This document shows positions 23,082 through 35,635 of a stretch of DNA of 64,000 nucleotides, one piece after another. A program made the position numbers and the translations under genes. How positions within the stretch are numbered: the stretch's first letter is position 1; every line of letters begins with the position of its first letter. The notes beneath the pieces were generated by a model. It had not been told where the DNA came from and made no database searches. It saw only the letters and a list, made by a program, of their open reading frames with translations. This stretch comes from Augochlora pura (Eukaryota > Arthropoda > Insecta > Hymenoptera > Halictidae): the NCBI RefSeq assembly GCF_028453695.1, contig NC_135778.1:3606166-3670165 (forward strand), in the 5' to 3' direction.

Positions 23082-23611
23082 AGTGAAATCTAAATCACCA
23101 TACTGCTATAAAATTCTATAGAAAATAACACGTGGAAGATTTTCTGTTCGCGTAGGAATTTTGCGAATCGACTTCACAGTATGGAACACGGAATAGTAAT
23201 TAAATCGAAATGTCGCTACGATGCGAAAATCTCGCCGTATCGACGGCATTCGAGGGAGCGCGAAGGGCCCATCGTTTCCTCTAAATCGAAACGCGATTTG
23301 ATTCTTCTGTTATCAGAATCTGGGAATGAAAGTCAATGAAGATGTGCGAGAAACGGAAATTGTCCAATCCTATTAGGAAAATTGTTAAGGGCGAAGCGAG
23401 CGAGAATCGATGTGGCCGTGAAAGAAATCGTGGTGCAAGGGGTTAAAGTTCGTCGGGGGGGGCGGGGGCTTTCGAACAGTCGTTCGTTTCGATCAACCCT
23501 TTCAACAGGATTGGTTCTATTTGCAGAATAAAAATTAACGCTGTCGGGTACTTTTCTGTCGTATATTGTTTCGGCGTGTCTGTAGGGTGCTGAAAAAATA
23601 ATGTGCAAGAT
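23082..23611. other. non-coding spacer
   Basis: No supported gene. A solitary MITE right end lies at 23430-23446. Confidence 0.35.
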
Positions 23612-23815
23612 TTAACCCTTTGCCTCAGAGTCACCACTCAAATTTTTCTATCACGTTCCAAAATAATCATTGTACTAACAAAGTTTGGATTTAGAAAAAT
23701 TGTTGCAAGTGGAACTCTTAGTATGAATCACAAGAATCGATTACGTGTGCATAGAATAAGCCAGGAAAATTATTTCAGATTTACAGTTCAAATGGCTTCG
23801 AGTGCAAAGGGTTAA
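23612..23815 (+). mobile_element. TTAA MITE, family A (copy A9), deleted
   Basis: A 204-bp element from TTAACCCTTTGCCTCAGAGTC to GGCTTCGAGTGCAAAGGGTTAA. About 20 bases of the left end, including half of the palindrome, have been lost or rearranged. Confidence 0.8.
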
Positions 23816-24218
23816 AGGGCTGATAGTCCTCGTAAAGGACTGTCAATATAGATTCTAAAAGCATCCTTTATTGGAGCGCTATTTAGTATTGTATACGTAT
23901 TGTGTTTTAATGTGTTGCAAAGAGAACTAGCGATTTAGTGATATAGGTTATGTTCATTGATATCAGTGGATAATTATTTTCCGCTTGAACTCTTCAGCTA
24001 ATATTCTACTCTATCGCAAGTAATATTATACGAATAAGAATTATTGTAACTGAATAATAAAAATTGATTGTGCACAGTAAAAATTGACCGTTGGACTTCT
24101 ATCGATCAAATACTTTATGCTCCTCTCTCAAAATCTTGAACACATTTTTTTAACACCCTGCATGTCCCAACGAAATTCTCATAAAAATTACACGGTGTAT
24201 TCGACAGCGTAACGATCG
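23816..24218. other. non-coding spacer
   Basis: AT-rich. I see nothing else in it. Confidence 0.4.
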
Positions 24219-24523
24219 TTAACCCTTTGACTACTGTTGGCGCCTATTGGCGTCCAACACATGTTGGCTTCCCGATACCGTAGACGCCAATTGGTGTCAA
24301 GATCAAATTTCCACCCCGTTTATTATTAAATTTGATTAATTATATATCGTGCAATATTTATGTTATATATTGTAAAAAATCTTAATATTATTCTTCACTT
24401 CAAGTAATATTGGTTTAATGTAACAGAATTCAATATTTTAAATATTTTACTATACTTCCTCGGAAATGCATGTCCAACGAAAAACTACGGTCGTGCCAAA
24501 GTCTGCCGTAGCCAAAGGGTTAA
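24219..24523 (+). mobile_element. TTAA MITE, family G
   Basis: A 305-bp element from TTAACCCTTTGACTACTGTT to CCGTAGCCAAAGGGTTAA. The palindrome CGCCTATTGGCG (24241-24252) sits 18 bases inside the left TTAA. It resembles the palindrome of family E in sequence and position, so E and G may be related. Confidence 0.75.
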
Positions 24524-26736
24524 AAAGCAGAAATTCGTGTACAAGAAACGCAATACCTATTTGAAAGGGTTGAACACGTATCGCATAAAGTTCGCGCAAC
24601 TTCCAAATTCGAATCCCCAATCCTTGTGACGTACAGTGTAACAATTTCTTTTCTCGCACCCTCTCGGTTTAGATTAATTTAATCCGACCGTGAAATTTAT
24701 CGGGAGTGACCGTTCGTTCGCGAGCATATTGATATTTATACGTTCGCAACGTTCCCGTTTGTCGTCGGAGCGGTTGATCGACTAAAAGCACGAATCCCGT
24801 GCCCGAATGAGAAGTTTTCTGGAAAACCGCGTTCCCCGAATACTTTTAGCAAAAGTCAATAAAGCCGCGGGTAAATAGAATCGCTGATTAAAACGTTGTT
24901 ACATGTTGAATTTCCGTTTCGGATTCAATTAACACGAGCGGCGCGCAAGGGTCGGGGGGTGGGGGGAGTCGAAAGCTTTTTTTTGCGCAAACCGGGCCCC
25001 GGCTATGTGTACAAGGGTGTGTTCCGTTCGTCTTCGACAGCCTTGACAACATAACCTGACATAACCCGACATTTTCGTTCGTTTGCCGGCAACCAGAGCG
25101 GTTATAACCGTGGAGTAGACGCGAGTAACGGAACGGGGAAAGAAATCGGTGGTATAAAGTTAATTGTGTCGGACGAGAGGGCAAGTAAGAAGAATGTTTC
25201 GTCCGGGTAAACAGAATTCTTTGCGCGAGGTAACGCTGCGTTTAAGTATACAGGAATGCTTTATTTCGAATGAAAAGGATATCTTGTTCGAGCGAAAGAA
25301 CGTCCCGCGTAAAAAAATACAAGCGAACGCTGTTACGTTCGAGTGGACGGTTCCGAATGTTTTTTACGGCGACACTTGAAATTGTCTCAAGCATAAAGAG
25401 AACGGAACGTCCGCGGAACGGAGAAAATAAAACGGGGGTGGTTCTCTATGAAACCGGTGGTGGAACCGCGCCGGATTAGAGCGAGCAGAATAAACGAAAA
25501 CAGCCTTGTGTATCGCAAATACGGGATTTTTCCCGGCAACGGTGTTGCAGGGCGACTCTGTAAAATATAGCGTTAGAGCTCTTTCGGATACGAAGCTTCG
25601 TTTTCGAGGCGAACGAACCTTGAACATCTACGCGCAGCATATATACATATATATGCGTATTTACTGTTCAGTCCGGCTTAATAAATCTACTCGCGTTCGT
25701 CGGCCGGATTTAAAGCCATCAACACCGTTTATTATTCTCCACCCGTTATTCGCCGCTATTATAATTAGCGACAAGTTATCGTATTAGCACCCCTTATTAC
25801 GCGTTTAGCTCTCGAATCAGCTTGCCCGCGATTCCACGGGATCTAACTTTATGGACTCGCGGGGCTACAAAATTTCGAACCGCGATACCGATACTCGGAT
25901 CACAGATTATCGCGCCCCCCACGGATTGTTAATCGGACTAACAAGACTACGCCAGCGATCGGTCACGCATCGAAGTTATTTCCCCTCGATAACGACGCCT
26001 CTCTTATGTTACGTGGACGCAACGCGTCCGTATGCTCGATAAATTAGTATTTCGAATACAAAACGCGAACAGTTCCCGGATATTATTTCCCAAACTGTGT
26101 TACAATAGCAGAACTTCGTGTTAACGCTTCGACCACCGTGGGGCAGAACCCCCCGAAAATTCCACAAAACTCTGGGGTAACTTATTCGATGAAATGAAAA
26201 TTGAAACTCCCGTCGCGTGTCCCGTCAAATCCATCCCGGCGTACGGTATAACGCCGCGGTAAGGAGATTCATTTCTAAATCCTGACAAACACACGCAGTC
26301 GAATCCCGGTACTCCGATATCGGGAATTTTTTTTCATTATTCAAACGCGTTTGACGGGCCATCGGCTCCCCCCCGGCGAAGGCGAGGAGCCGGTGTACAA
26401 AACCATTTGCCGTCCGACGGCGACGAAGATAAAATCTGGGACTGTAATTATACAGCTGGTTCTATTATCCGAACATTTATGTCGGCCCGTCTGGCCCGGA
26501 TAATCGACATTCCACCGTAGCTGAATTTCTGGGGGAAACGCGGCGCTCGGAGTGTTAACGGTAGGTCCGCGGAGCCCATCAAAATGTCCTGGGTCACTAA
26601 TTTTTCAATTTACGATCATTCGGAACGTTCGCGAGTTATTTGTTCAATCTACAGGGTATTTTGTACGAGTACAGTGAAATATCCTCGGACGAATTGAAAC
26701 TGTGACGAAAAAATGCTTGTATAGAAGCTGTTCGGT
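24524..26736. other. non-coding spacer
   Basis: Mixed composition with CpG-rich parts (25200-26550). Frames up to 98 codons overlap in several readings and show no domain. No supported gene. Confidence 0.4.
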
Positions 26737-27052
26737 TTAACCCCTTGCCGTACTTTGGCGAGTCCGACTCGTGATGGAAATTAGTAGTAATAATAAAATA
26801 ATTATAAATTAATAGTGAATATAATTATAAATTAGTAGTGATAATAAAATAATAATAAAATATTAAGTATGGATATTATTCTGTTCTTTAAAGTTGGAAT
26901 AAAATTCTAATCCCTTGTTATTAATATTTATGTATTTAAGTATATTCAGGCATGGAATAAACATTAATGTTCTACCTCTTTTAATAAAATATACCAATTG
27001 AAAAATTCCTAATCGCAGTGACTGTGAAGGAAATGGTACGTCAAGGGGTTAA
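26737..27052 (+). mobile_element. TTAA MITE, family F (copy F2)
   Basis: A 316-bp element from TTAACCCCTTGCCGTACTTT to GGTACGTCAAGGGGTTAA. A palindrome, CGAGTCCGACTCG, lies at 26759-26771. An AT-rich interior contains TAGTAGTAATAATAAAATAA-type repeats. Confidence 0.8.
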
Positions 27053-27216
27053 AAAGGTGTCTTACGCGACGTGAACAATTTGTTTATTTGTAACACGGCG
27101 GAGGATATTTCGATCTTTTTAAATCAGGTCATAGATTTCCTAGTTCGTGTTACGACTGTACAAGTATTGCAATATACTCGGTTAAAAATTAAAATATTGT
27201 TACTATTAGTACCCCA

Positions 27217-27468
27217 TTAACCCCTTGCACTATAATAACGAGTCAGACTCGTGATAAAGAATTAGTGCAATATCTCCCCAATATAAATATTATTAATTTC
27301 TTCTTAACGAAAATAAAATTGAATTCTTCTACCGAGCAAAGTCTAGAAATCAAAGTACATAAAGTCAATAAAAGAAACAAGAATTGTCTGGTCGTATTAT
27401 TAAAAATATTAAGGACAAACAAGTGTTCATCAACGCAGCATAAAATGAGTCATAGTGCAAGTGGTTAA
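27217..27468 (+). mobile_element. TTAA MITE, family B (copy B2)
   Basis: A 252-bp element from TTAACCCCTTGCACTATAAT to CATAGTGCAAGTGGTTAA, with the perfect palindrome ACGAGTC-A-GACTCGT at 27238-27252. It is in the opposite orientation to B3, which lies 43 bp downstream. Confidence 0.85.
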
Positions 27469-27511
27469 TCTAATGTCAATGAAGGCACCATTCGAGATAA
27501 TAAATAGATCT

Positions 27512-27771
27512 ATAACCCCTTGCACTACGACTCCTTTTACACTGCGTTGATTAGCATTAACTCGGCTTTAATATTTTTCTTAATAGGACCAGACAATTTT
27601 TGTTTCCTGTATCGTCTTTATTTACCTTTGTTTTTACATTTTGACGACAGAAGAATTTATTTTTATTTCTATGTAATAAAAATTAATAATAATTATATTT
27701 AGAAGATTTATTTAGCTTGCATAAAATCTTCACCACGAGTCTGACTCGTTATTATAATGCAACGGGGATAA
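27512..27771 (-). mobile_element. TTAA-type MITE, family B (copy B3), ATAA target
   Basis: A 260-bp element with ends ACCCCTTGCACTACGACTCC and TTATAATGCAACGGGG. The palindrome ACGAGTC-T-GACTCGT is perfect at 27735-27749. The flanking tetranucleotide is ATAA on both sides, not TTAA. Confidence 0.8.
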
Positions 27772-28522
27772 TGCGACCGTGAATTTCGTTCGTGTATTCG
27801 AAATGCTAGTTTACCAGAGGCCGGTTGCACCACAGTTGCCGAACACCCGAACATCGCAGTTTCTTTCGACTGTATCGAGGACGGAGGAATTCGAGCCTAT
27901 TGCGGGGGTCGAAAAATCATCGAGCCGCGACCTTCCTCTTGGCTGTCGGACCGCGGCGCGGATTGTTCTTTGACCCGAGAAGCTATTTCCCGTGGCGGAA
28001 CGTCGCGCGGCGGCCAACGCCGCGTTATTCGGGGGAGGGAACGGGAAGAGAAATGTTCGCCACGTTGTGCCGTTCGTTATCGGAATTTCGTTAACTCCCT
28101 GTGTTTACCGGTATGGGACGAGAGAGAAAGAGGGACGAGGAGAGAAAGAGGGATGGGGAGCGCGGGGGAGGGTTAGATAGATGGATAGATAGAGAGAGAG
28201 ACATGTAGATTGAAAGAGGCAGAGAGAGAGAGAGAGAGTGAGAGAGAGGTGGACAGACGAAGGTGTAGAAAGAGGGAGAGAGAAAATCTTGCCGGGGGTT
28301 CGCGATGTACGGCCGGAACCACGGCGAGAAATCATTTTAACGTGTCCCGGCGCGCCGTGCCGGGGGTAAAAGCCGCGATATATCTCCCTTTCGCTCGGAC
28401 ACGGACCTTCTTACCGCGCGTGCTTCCTCATGAAGTATTAAAGTAGGTGGTGAAGTTTCTCCGGACGCAGTTTCAGAAACTACTTTATCTCGTAATACGT
28501 GACAGAGCGGCGCGTCTGGGAT

Positions 28523-28565
<43 letters not shown>

Positions 28566-30575
28566 AGAGAGCGGGGGCGCGCGACGATATCGCGCGGCCC
28601 GTCGACGCTTTCTCCGCGCTTCTGTACGCTTTCTCCGCGGCGGCGGCGGGTCTCTCCCGGGCTCCTTTGTGCAACGCCGCGGAACGGAACGCGCGCGCGT
28701 TGTTATAATAAATGTCCGCGGGATTTTTATCGCGGGCCGGCACCGCGTGCGCCCGGCACACAGCCCGTGCGCCCGGCACCGCGCGAGAGAGGCTCCCGGC
28801 GCCTTTGTGCGGGCTCCGAGGCGGATCATCGAATAAGGGCGTACCGGAGGTCGCGTCGCGGGGGCGTACGCCGCGCGGCTCTTTATCTTATCAAAGGGAC
28901 GGAACGCCGTTTGTTTCGCGCGGCAAGAAGCTCCGCGCCGAGGAGCGAGGGCGGCCCAAGAGGACCGCGAGGTTTTCTTCTTCCGTTATTATCGCCGGCG
29001 GCCGTGTAAAAGCGGAAGCAACCTTCGCCGCGATCATCCCCCGATTAAGCTCGCCGTGGTTCGCGACAGTTTTTTGTAACGGACGTCTGGATGTGCCACG
29101 CCGTCACAAAGGAAGGAACCGAGGCGCGCGAGGACGCGCGTCGAGGAATCGAGTCTCAATAGGGAATCGTCGTCACGAATGCAGCCTTCTGATTCTCCGT
29201 CGGTTCAACGTGTATTGAAAACGGGACGCCGATGTAACTCAATTTCTCCGTTCCGGTTAATAGAACGATTCGGGAGACGGATTTCTCCGGCAAAGAACAA
29301 TCCGCGGATCGGGGATCGGGTGTCGCGCGGCACGTGGCGGAATTTCCACTTACCCGAGAACAATAGGCACAGGGTAAAGAGTACACCCTTCATATTTTGT
29401 TTCTCTTTCTCATAGTCGGTCCACGATGTCGTTTCGATATATATATTTAGTGGACTTGCTTGCTCGCCTTGCCTTGCCTGTCTCTGCCTGCCTGCTTCGC
29501 GAGGGTGTATTATATATGTGTGTACGTTATATCTGTGTACGTGTATTATAGATCCTGTGTAGTTTCGTGCGGGTGTACCCCGTGCGCGGGTTTTCGAAGA
29601 ACGACACCACTCTCTACGTCTCCACCCTCCCGCACCGGTCGTTTTTCCACGACAATGAGGATTTTCGCGTCGCCGGTCCTTCGCACGACTTTCACTCGAC
29701 GGTTGTTTGCGAATTATCCCTTCCCCCGCGGTACGTTAATCTTCTCCTGGCATGGCGCAATAATCCAGAAGCCGGGCAGAGAGACAGAGACGGAAGACAG
29801 AATAGAAAGAGAGAGAGAGGGAGAGAGAGAGAGATAGAGACGGGGAGAGGGAGAATAACGGAAAAGGATGAGAGAGGGTTCTCTTCTATATCGGGTCCCG
29901 GCACAGAGGCGCGGAATTAAAATCGCAGGGTGAAACTATCGGGCGAATCGATAGCATCCGATTTTCCTTGGGTTTTTCGCTCGATGTCGCCATTATGTTC
30001 CGTTGGTTTCGGGGTTGATTTACGTGCTGGCATGCATAGAAATCGTCCACGATTCATCTCCGGCTCGGCGGTCCGTCCAACAACACGCTCCTCTCATCTT
30101 TCCCGCTGGAAAACGTGCGTATCCAAGCCCTTCTTTCTTACTGGTTAATTCACCAGACAACACGAACGCGTCCCCATTCGATCGGATTCTCCTCTTACGA
30201 AACAATAGCGACGGAAAAGAAAAGCACGAGAGATGGCAGACTGCCGGGGGGGGAGAGAGGAGAGAGAAAAAAAAGAACCACAGAGGAACACGACAAAGTG
30301 ACGTGGGGAGACTGGGAGAACTCGAGACAGCGGCACAGAACGCGGCGGAGCGATAGAGACGGAGAAAAATAGTGGAAAAATCCGAACTCGTCTCTTCTTA
30401 TCCTCCTTCTTCCACCTCCTCCACCTTCTCCTTCTCCGTCTCCACTTCTTATTCCTCTTCTTCTTCTTCTTAACCGTTCTATTATGCAAATCGAACGATC
30501 AGCGATCTCATCGTTCGATGCCCCGACGGCGATTCTCTGCGCTCTCCTAACCAATTCGTAGACGGCGAAAAACGG
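27772..30575. other. CpG-rich non-coding block with GA microsatellites
   Basis: GC- and CpG-rich. GA-rich tracts lie at 28185-28255, (AG)n at 28527-28563 and GA-rich sequence at 29800-29870. Long frames here (up to 168 codons) follow GC bias and the repeats. No supported gene. It could be intron of the Dpr gene. Confidence 0.4.
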
Positions 30576-30604
30576 TTCGTTCGTTCGTTCGTTCGTTCGT
30601 TCGT
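30576..30604. repeat. TTCG tetranucleotide microsatellite
   Basis: About seven copies of TTCG in a row. It falls inside the minus-strand frame of the possible signal exon and would encode an R-T-N-E pattern. Confidence 0.9.
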
Positions 30605-30689
30605 CGGTTCGACGGTGATCTAATTTCCGCGATTCGAGGAACGTGCACGGCGAGAGACGAGAAACGACGGAGGCGACGGCGGCCGCTGG

Positions 30690-30785
30690 CCTATCCACGG
30701 GTCTGCCTTTCACGAGCGCGACCGTCGTCACGAGCAGCGCGATAAAACTCGTGTTACGAACATCCGAGCGAAACTGATAGTGCAT
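30690..30785 (-). CDS. possible signal-peptide first exon, minus strand (weak)
   Basis: From the ATG at 30785-30783 the minus strand reads MHYQFRSDVRNTSFIALLVT, then TVALVKGRPVDRP. This has a charged start, a hydrophobic core and a small-residue cleavage region, as in a signal peptide. It is on the same strand as the Dpr exon and about 8.5 kb upstream of it, so it could be that gene's first exon. No convincing splice donor ends it. The frame runs on for about 200 codons through a TTCG repeat and a low-complexity tract, so the 3' boundary given is arbitrary. It may be chance. Confidence 0.2.
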
Positions 30786-31593
30786 GCGACACGGCCCGGG
30801 AGAGACGCCCTGCCATCTGTCCTTGCACACGCCCCGCTTTTCCCTCTCCCGAAGTCAACGGGAAGATGGGGTAGACATCGTCCGGCGCAAGCGTGTATCC
30901 CTTTTGCTTCTATATTACTTGCACGCACACTCGTGTCGCGCGGCCGTGCAGCATCCCCTAGTCCAGAATCGAATTCCACGCTGGCCCGATCCTTCTCCTC
31001 GTCGCTCTCGTCGTCGTCGTTCTCCCCGTCGTTCTCCTCGTCGTCGTCGTCGACGTCGTCGTGCTCGTTGCCGTTGTCGCGGCTGTCTTTCGCGTCGCTG
31101 TCGTCGTCGACGTTGTTGTCTGCGTCATTGTTACACACACGTGTCACGCACCAACACGCCCCGACTACCGTAACAAATATCAATGCAACGGAGTCGCTCT
31201 TTCACGTCGTTCGCCTTGTAACCGCTAAATCGGGCTTATCGCCACGATCGCGGTCTCTACTGGCAAGAGAAAAAGAGAGAGAGAGAGAGAACGAAGGGAG
31301 AGGACAAAGACAGATAAGTAGGGAGATAGAGAAGGGATAGGTCGAGCACGCAAAAGAAAAATAGATACTTTTCCCACGAGTGTTTTGACCGCTGAATTTC
31401 TTCGGAGTCTGTTTACCAACCCAAACGCCAGCTTTAAAACGGATTTAATGGTCAACGATACCCACTTTTTCCGACCACTGAAAGACTAAAACCCTTGTGA
31501 GCCCGGCAAGCGGTGGTTGAATTTTACCGGAAGCGATTTAGACAATCGTCTTTCGGTACGATCTCTCCCAGCTTCTCCCTCTCTTTCTCTTTT

Positions 31594-31635
<42 letters not shown>

Positions 31636-33608
31636 CCAATTTCTCTCTCTCTCTCTCTCCTCCCTCTGTTCCACGGTCGTCGACTTAATATGACGTTCAA
31701 TTACGCCAGTTGAGCCTTTTTATCAGACCCGGTTACGGAATCGCAATTCGGGTAATTGTTTTCGGGACGCTAATGTTTCCTGAATGACAACGTACTATTT
31801 CGGGAGAGACGATTCCAGCCGGGCATCCAAATTGGACCCACAATGGCATTTCTCACGGTCGATATCAATTAATTGTATATTAAGGCCAATCTGGCTGCGG
31901 AATTACACCGGCGTCCAATACCAGCGCCGAAACGAAAAGTTATACATCCCGGTTCGATCATATCCTAGGACTCGCGGATTTCCTATTCCCAGCGAAATTA
32001 TTTCGAGAATTTCCTCGTCGTCGTTCTCGTTTTTCCTTTTTCTTCTTTTTTGCTTTTTTCGCGACTCGTCCTGTCGCGGTTAATTTTCCAGTATTCCTCG
32101 GTCACGATTTTCTCTATCGAGAACACGGGACGAAACTTTCCATCGACGACGGTTTCATTTTAGAATCCATTCGGTACAGTTCATTTCCTCTGACTCGCTC
32201 GTTCGTAGGCTTCGTTTTCTAATGAAATTGATTTTTGCGAGTTCGTGGGTTGTAGTTGGCACGATTGAGTTGCCCGGTTGGTTCGCGCAAGGTTCATTTG
32301 ACGCCACCCTTCGTCTCCTAGGGTTCGCAGAGTTCATTTTCTACGCCACGGTATGTAAAGCACCATGGAATCCTAGTCTAGGAAACGCCATAGCCGTTCG
32401 TTTCCTAGATAGGAGTGAAAAATCGAATCATTCGCCTCGTAAAATTTATGGAGATCACGTGGTAATACGATTTGTTCTATGCTTCGTTTACCTATGTTCT
32501 CGAAGTTCGTAGTTTTCTGCTTGGCATCTCCAGACTTCGCGTTACCTTTAAATCTCTAGAGTTTGATTAGAGCTCTCTAGAGTTTCCCACGGCCAAAGCA
32601 ATAATCGTCAAAACCGTGAAACGAAAGTAGTCAAAGTCATTCGCCTCGTACAATTTATACGGATCAGCATAATTTCTTCCGGGCTTCTTTTATCTTAGTT
32701 TATCTCAGCTACTTAGCATCGCTAGGCCTCGTTAAACGCCACCCTCGCATCCCCAGAGCTCGCAAAGGCCTGTTCATTATTTCCCTCAATCCTTTTATTC
32801 TTCTGTATCGTTTATTTCTGAAACAGAAAATTTGAAATATCATTCGGTAAGTGCAAAATTAATTGCGCTCAAAGGCAATCGATTACTCCACGTAACAGGC
32901 AACGAGACGATGGAAAATAGAACCCCCGAGCAATTTCAGTTTACGGAATAATTTTCGTCCCTGCGAGCACGAACGAAGATTGTCGAAACTGCGCGAGAGA
33001 AGGCTGTCCGCTCAGGCGTCTCGAATGGGATTCGTGACCGACTCGGCTGCTGTATTTTTTGCAGAGAATCGCGAGGGAGGGGATCGAGGCAAAGACGATA
33101 TTCGCGGGCGAATCCCCCCCCACCGGACGGAGGAAAACACCGTAATAAGATGTTCACTTTAGGAAATCTCTTACGGGTAGATACAAGATTCCGGTTAATC
33201 TCGGAAATTCGGTGGGGGCACGGGGGCCCGAGAGCTTAGGGTGGCTTCCTTTACTTAAGGAGAGGTCGTTGTACATTTTTCACGGTGCCTTCTCCGCGTC
33301 CCCTCTCTATCGCGCGGTCTTACGGTGACGGGTTGAATAACGGGTGTCCGTGGGCATCGCGATGCGGCAAGAAAACAGAGACGCGCGGGTCTTGCGAGCC
33401 GCCAAAGCATACCGTCGCCCCTTTGTTCTTTCGGCCGTAATGAACATGCATTGTGCGTCTCCTTCTTGCCGGCTCCCTTTCTCCCCCCCGGCTGCGTCTT
33501 TTTCTTTTTCTGTATAATCCACGCGATGGATTTGAAAGGGAGGATCGATGCCCCAAATCGTTGGAGGTGAAACGCATGACGGACGTGTACGAGAGACTAG
33601 TACCCTGG

Positions 33609-33655
<47 letters not shown>

Positions 33656-34599
33656 ACTCTCACACGCATACACATACACTGTGAGACTCTCTCGTTTTCT
33701 CTCTCAAGGGAGTTCGTACGCGAGCTCCTTTTCAGCGGGACTCTCGTCTTCCTTTCAACCCGCTTTCTCGCCTCGATAATCACGTAACGACGCGCGATGA
33801 TCGTAACATTTAAAAAAGAACGAAAAAACGAAAGAAAGGAAAAAAGAAGAGGAAGAAAGAACGAGAAAAACTGAAACGCGGAAAAAGGAGCGGATTCCCG
33901 ACTGCAGGCATGCGGCTCACGTTCCCCCCGAACGAGTTTATCTTTTAATGCGTTTACGTGTCCGTGTGGCGGACGTTAAAAGCGAGAAATACAGGCGGAG
34001 AGAGAGAACGTAACCGGGGCCCCGGATCCCGCAATAATTCCGAATCGCGAATATGGAATTTGAATGGCCGATGCGATTTTTATTGTTCTGACCGAGAATC
34101 CCTTCGCTCGTTCGTTCATCGATAATCTTAGGTTACGATCAACCGTGATCAAGTGCCGCGCGTCCGTTGCAATTGTCGAGCAATTATTGGCGGGAAGTTT
34201 AATCTCTGCAAATATTATCGTATATCGTGGAGAGCGCCGGGCCGATATCGGTGTTTATATCGCAGTCGTAAACAATAGCGATGTTATCGATACACGGTAT
34301 CGATTACGTTCGAGATGCGGTTCCGCGACGATGGCGTGAGACTCGTGATTTCGAGGTTATGTTGCCGCGAAGTGATATTGTCGTATGATTTCGCGCAAGA
34401 ACGTAACCGCGATGCAAGAACTGGTTTGTGGTTGTTTAACGGCGCGGTGATAATTGCGTTCATACCGACGTACTTTGAGACAATGTCACGTGTCGTGATG
34501 TGAGCTTGTTCGTTTTGTCAACCGGTCAGTCGGTTTGCGATAAAGAGCGCTGAATTTTTCGGATTCGACTTTGCAATTGTTCCTATTTACTTTGCGAAA
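30786..34599. other. non-coding region upstream of MAT1
   Basis: CGT/CGTC trinucleotide-rich DNA lies at 31000-31125, (GA)n at 31270-31290, CT-rich microsatellite at 31577-31660, (CT)n at 33612-33650 and CpG-rich DNA at 33300-34050. The last 100 bases would be the MAT1 promoter and 5' UTR. A CACGTG E-box lies at 34487-34492, about 108 bases before the MAT1 start. No TTAA element is seen. Confidence 0.45.
32150..32775. repeat. degenerate direct repeats, about 210-bp spacing
   Basis: CATTCGCCTCGTAAAATTTA near 32429 recurs as CATTCGCCTCGTACAATTTA near 32639. GACGCCACCCTTCGTCTCC near 32300 recurs as AACGCCACCCTCGCATCCC near 32738. The pattern suggests a decayed tandem duplication. The 96-codon frame at 32222-32512 crosses it and is not supported. 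Confidence 0.5.
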
Positions 34600-35635
34600 A
34601 TGGACGACCAAGCCTGCCCAAGATGCAAAACCACCAAATATCGGAACCCATCCTTGAAGATGATGGTGAACGTCTGCGGACACACGTTATGTGAAAGCTG
34701 CGTTGACCTGCTGTTCCTTAAAGGTTAGTACGTTGATGCCAGCTATGATGCATGATCCACATCAGTGGTCTAACGTTTGTCTTTTACTTTGAAAAGGTTC
34801 CGGCTCGTGTCCAGAATGCAAGATTCCTTTGAGGAGAGCAAACTTTCGTGTACAGTTGTTCGAAGATGCTATGGTAGAGAAAGAGGTGAATATAAGGAAA
34901 AGGGTTCTGCGAGACTTCAACAAGAGAGAAGAGGATTTCGCGACGTTGAGAGAATATAATGATTACTTGGAGGAGATCGAGACCATAATATATAATTTAG
35001 CGAATAACATTGATGTCTTGGAGACGCATAAAAAGATCGAACAGTACAAGAAGGACAATAAAGAACAGATTACGAAGAGTAAGTCCAAAATTGGTAGGCA
35101 CGAATATGAGCTAGAGGAAATGATAGAGCTAGAGAAGCAAAAGGAAGAAGAGAGACGAATGGAACTAGTTAAAGAAGAATTGGAAGCTAAAAAGAAGAAG
35201 ATTCGTGAGAAGGAGGCGCTGATAGACGAACTTACATTCTCCGAAGGGAATGCTAAGAATATTGTGGAAACGTTTGCTTCTGCTATTCAAGCATCCAAGA
35301 AGGAATCCAGAACAGCCACTACCAAGGCTAGTCAGTTTAGTACGGGAATCAAATTTAGCAACCAAGGAAGTCAGAATTATATGTCTGTGCCAAAAATCGA
35401 CGATGGACCTTTATACTCTTACACTCCTATTCGGCAATCTACAGAAGGGCCCATACCACCAGGCTGGAGAGAATTACAAACACGTGGTTATGTCGCTCAT
35501 GTTCGGGTAGAATCTTCAGCAGACAGAGCTGGAGGATTCAAGGCACACGTTGCGTGCTTGAGAGCGTTACAAGAAGCAATGGCAGGCTTATATCATAATC
35601 CCACGCAACGTCAAACAGAATACACAAATGTATGA
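34600..35635 (+). CDS. Mnat1: CDK-activating kinase assembly factor MAT1
   Basis: Two coding exons, 34600-34723 and 34797-35635, joined across a 73-bp intron with GT (34724) and AG (34795-34796). The product is 320 residues, close to the usual 309-320. It starts MDDQACPRCKTTKYRNPSLK, as MAT1 does in animals. A C3HC4 RING finger is complete: C6, C9, C26, H28, C31, C34, C46 and C49. The intron splits codon 42 inside the RING, after LLFLK. A long charged coiled coil follows at about 95-200. The C-terminal part, about 240-310, is the segment that binds CDK7 and cyclin H. MAT1 stabilises the CDK7-cyclin H kinase and ties it to TFIIH, so it acts in the nucleus in cell-cycle control and RNA polymerase II phosphorylation. 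All splice junctions keep frame and there is no internal stop, so the gene looks intact. The start is fixed by the conserved N-terminus. Confidence 0.97.
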
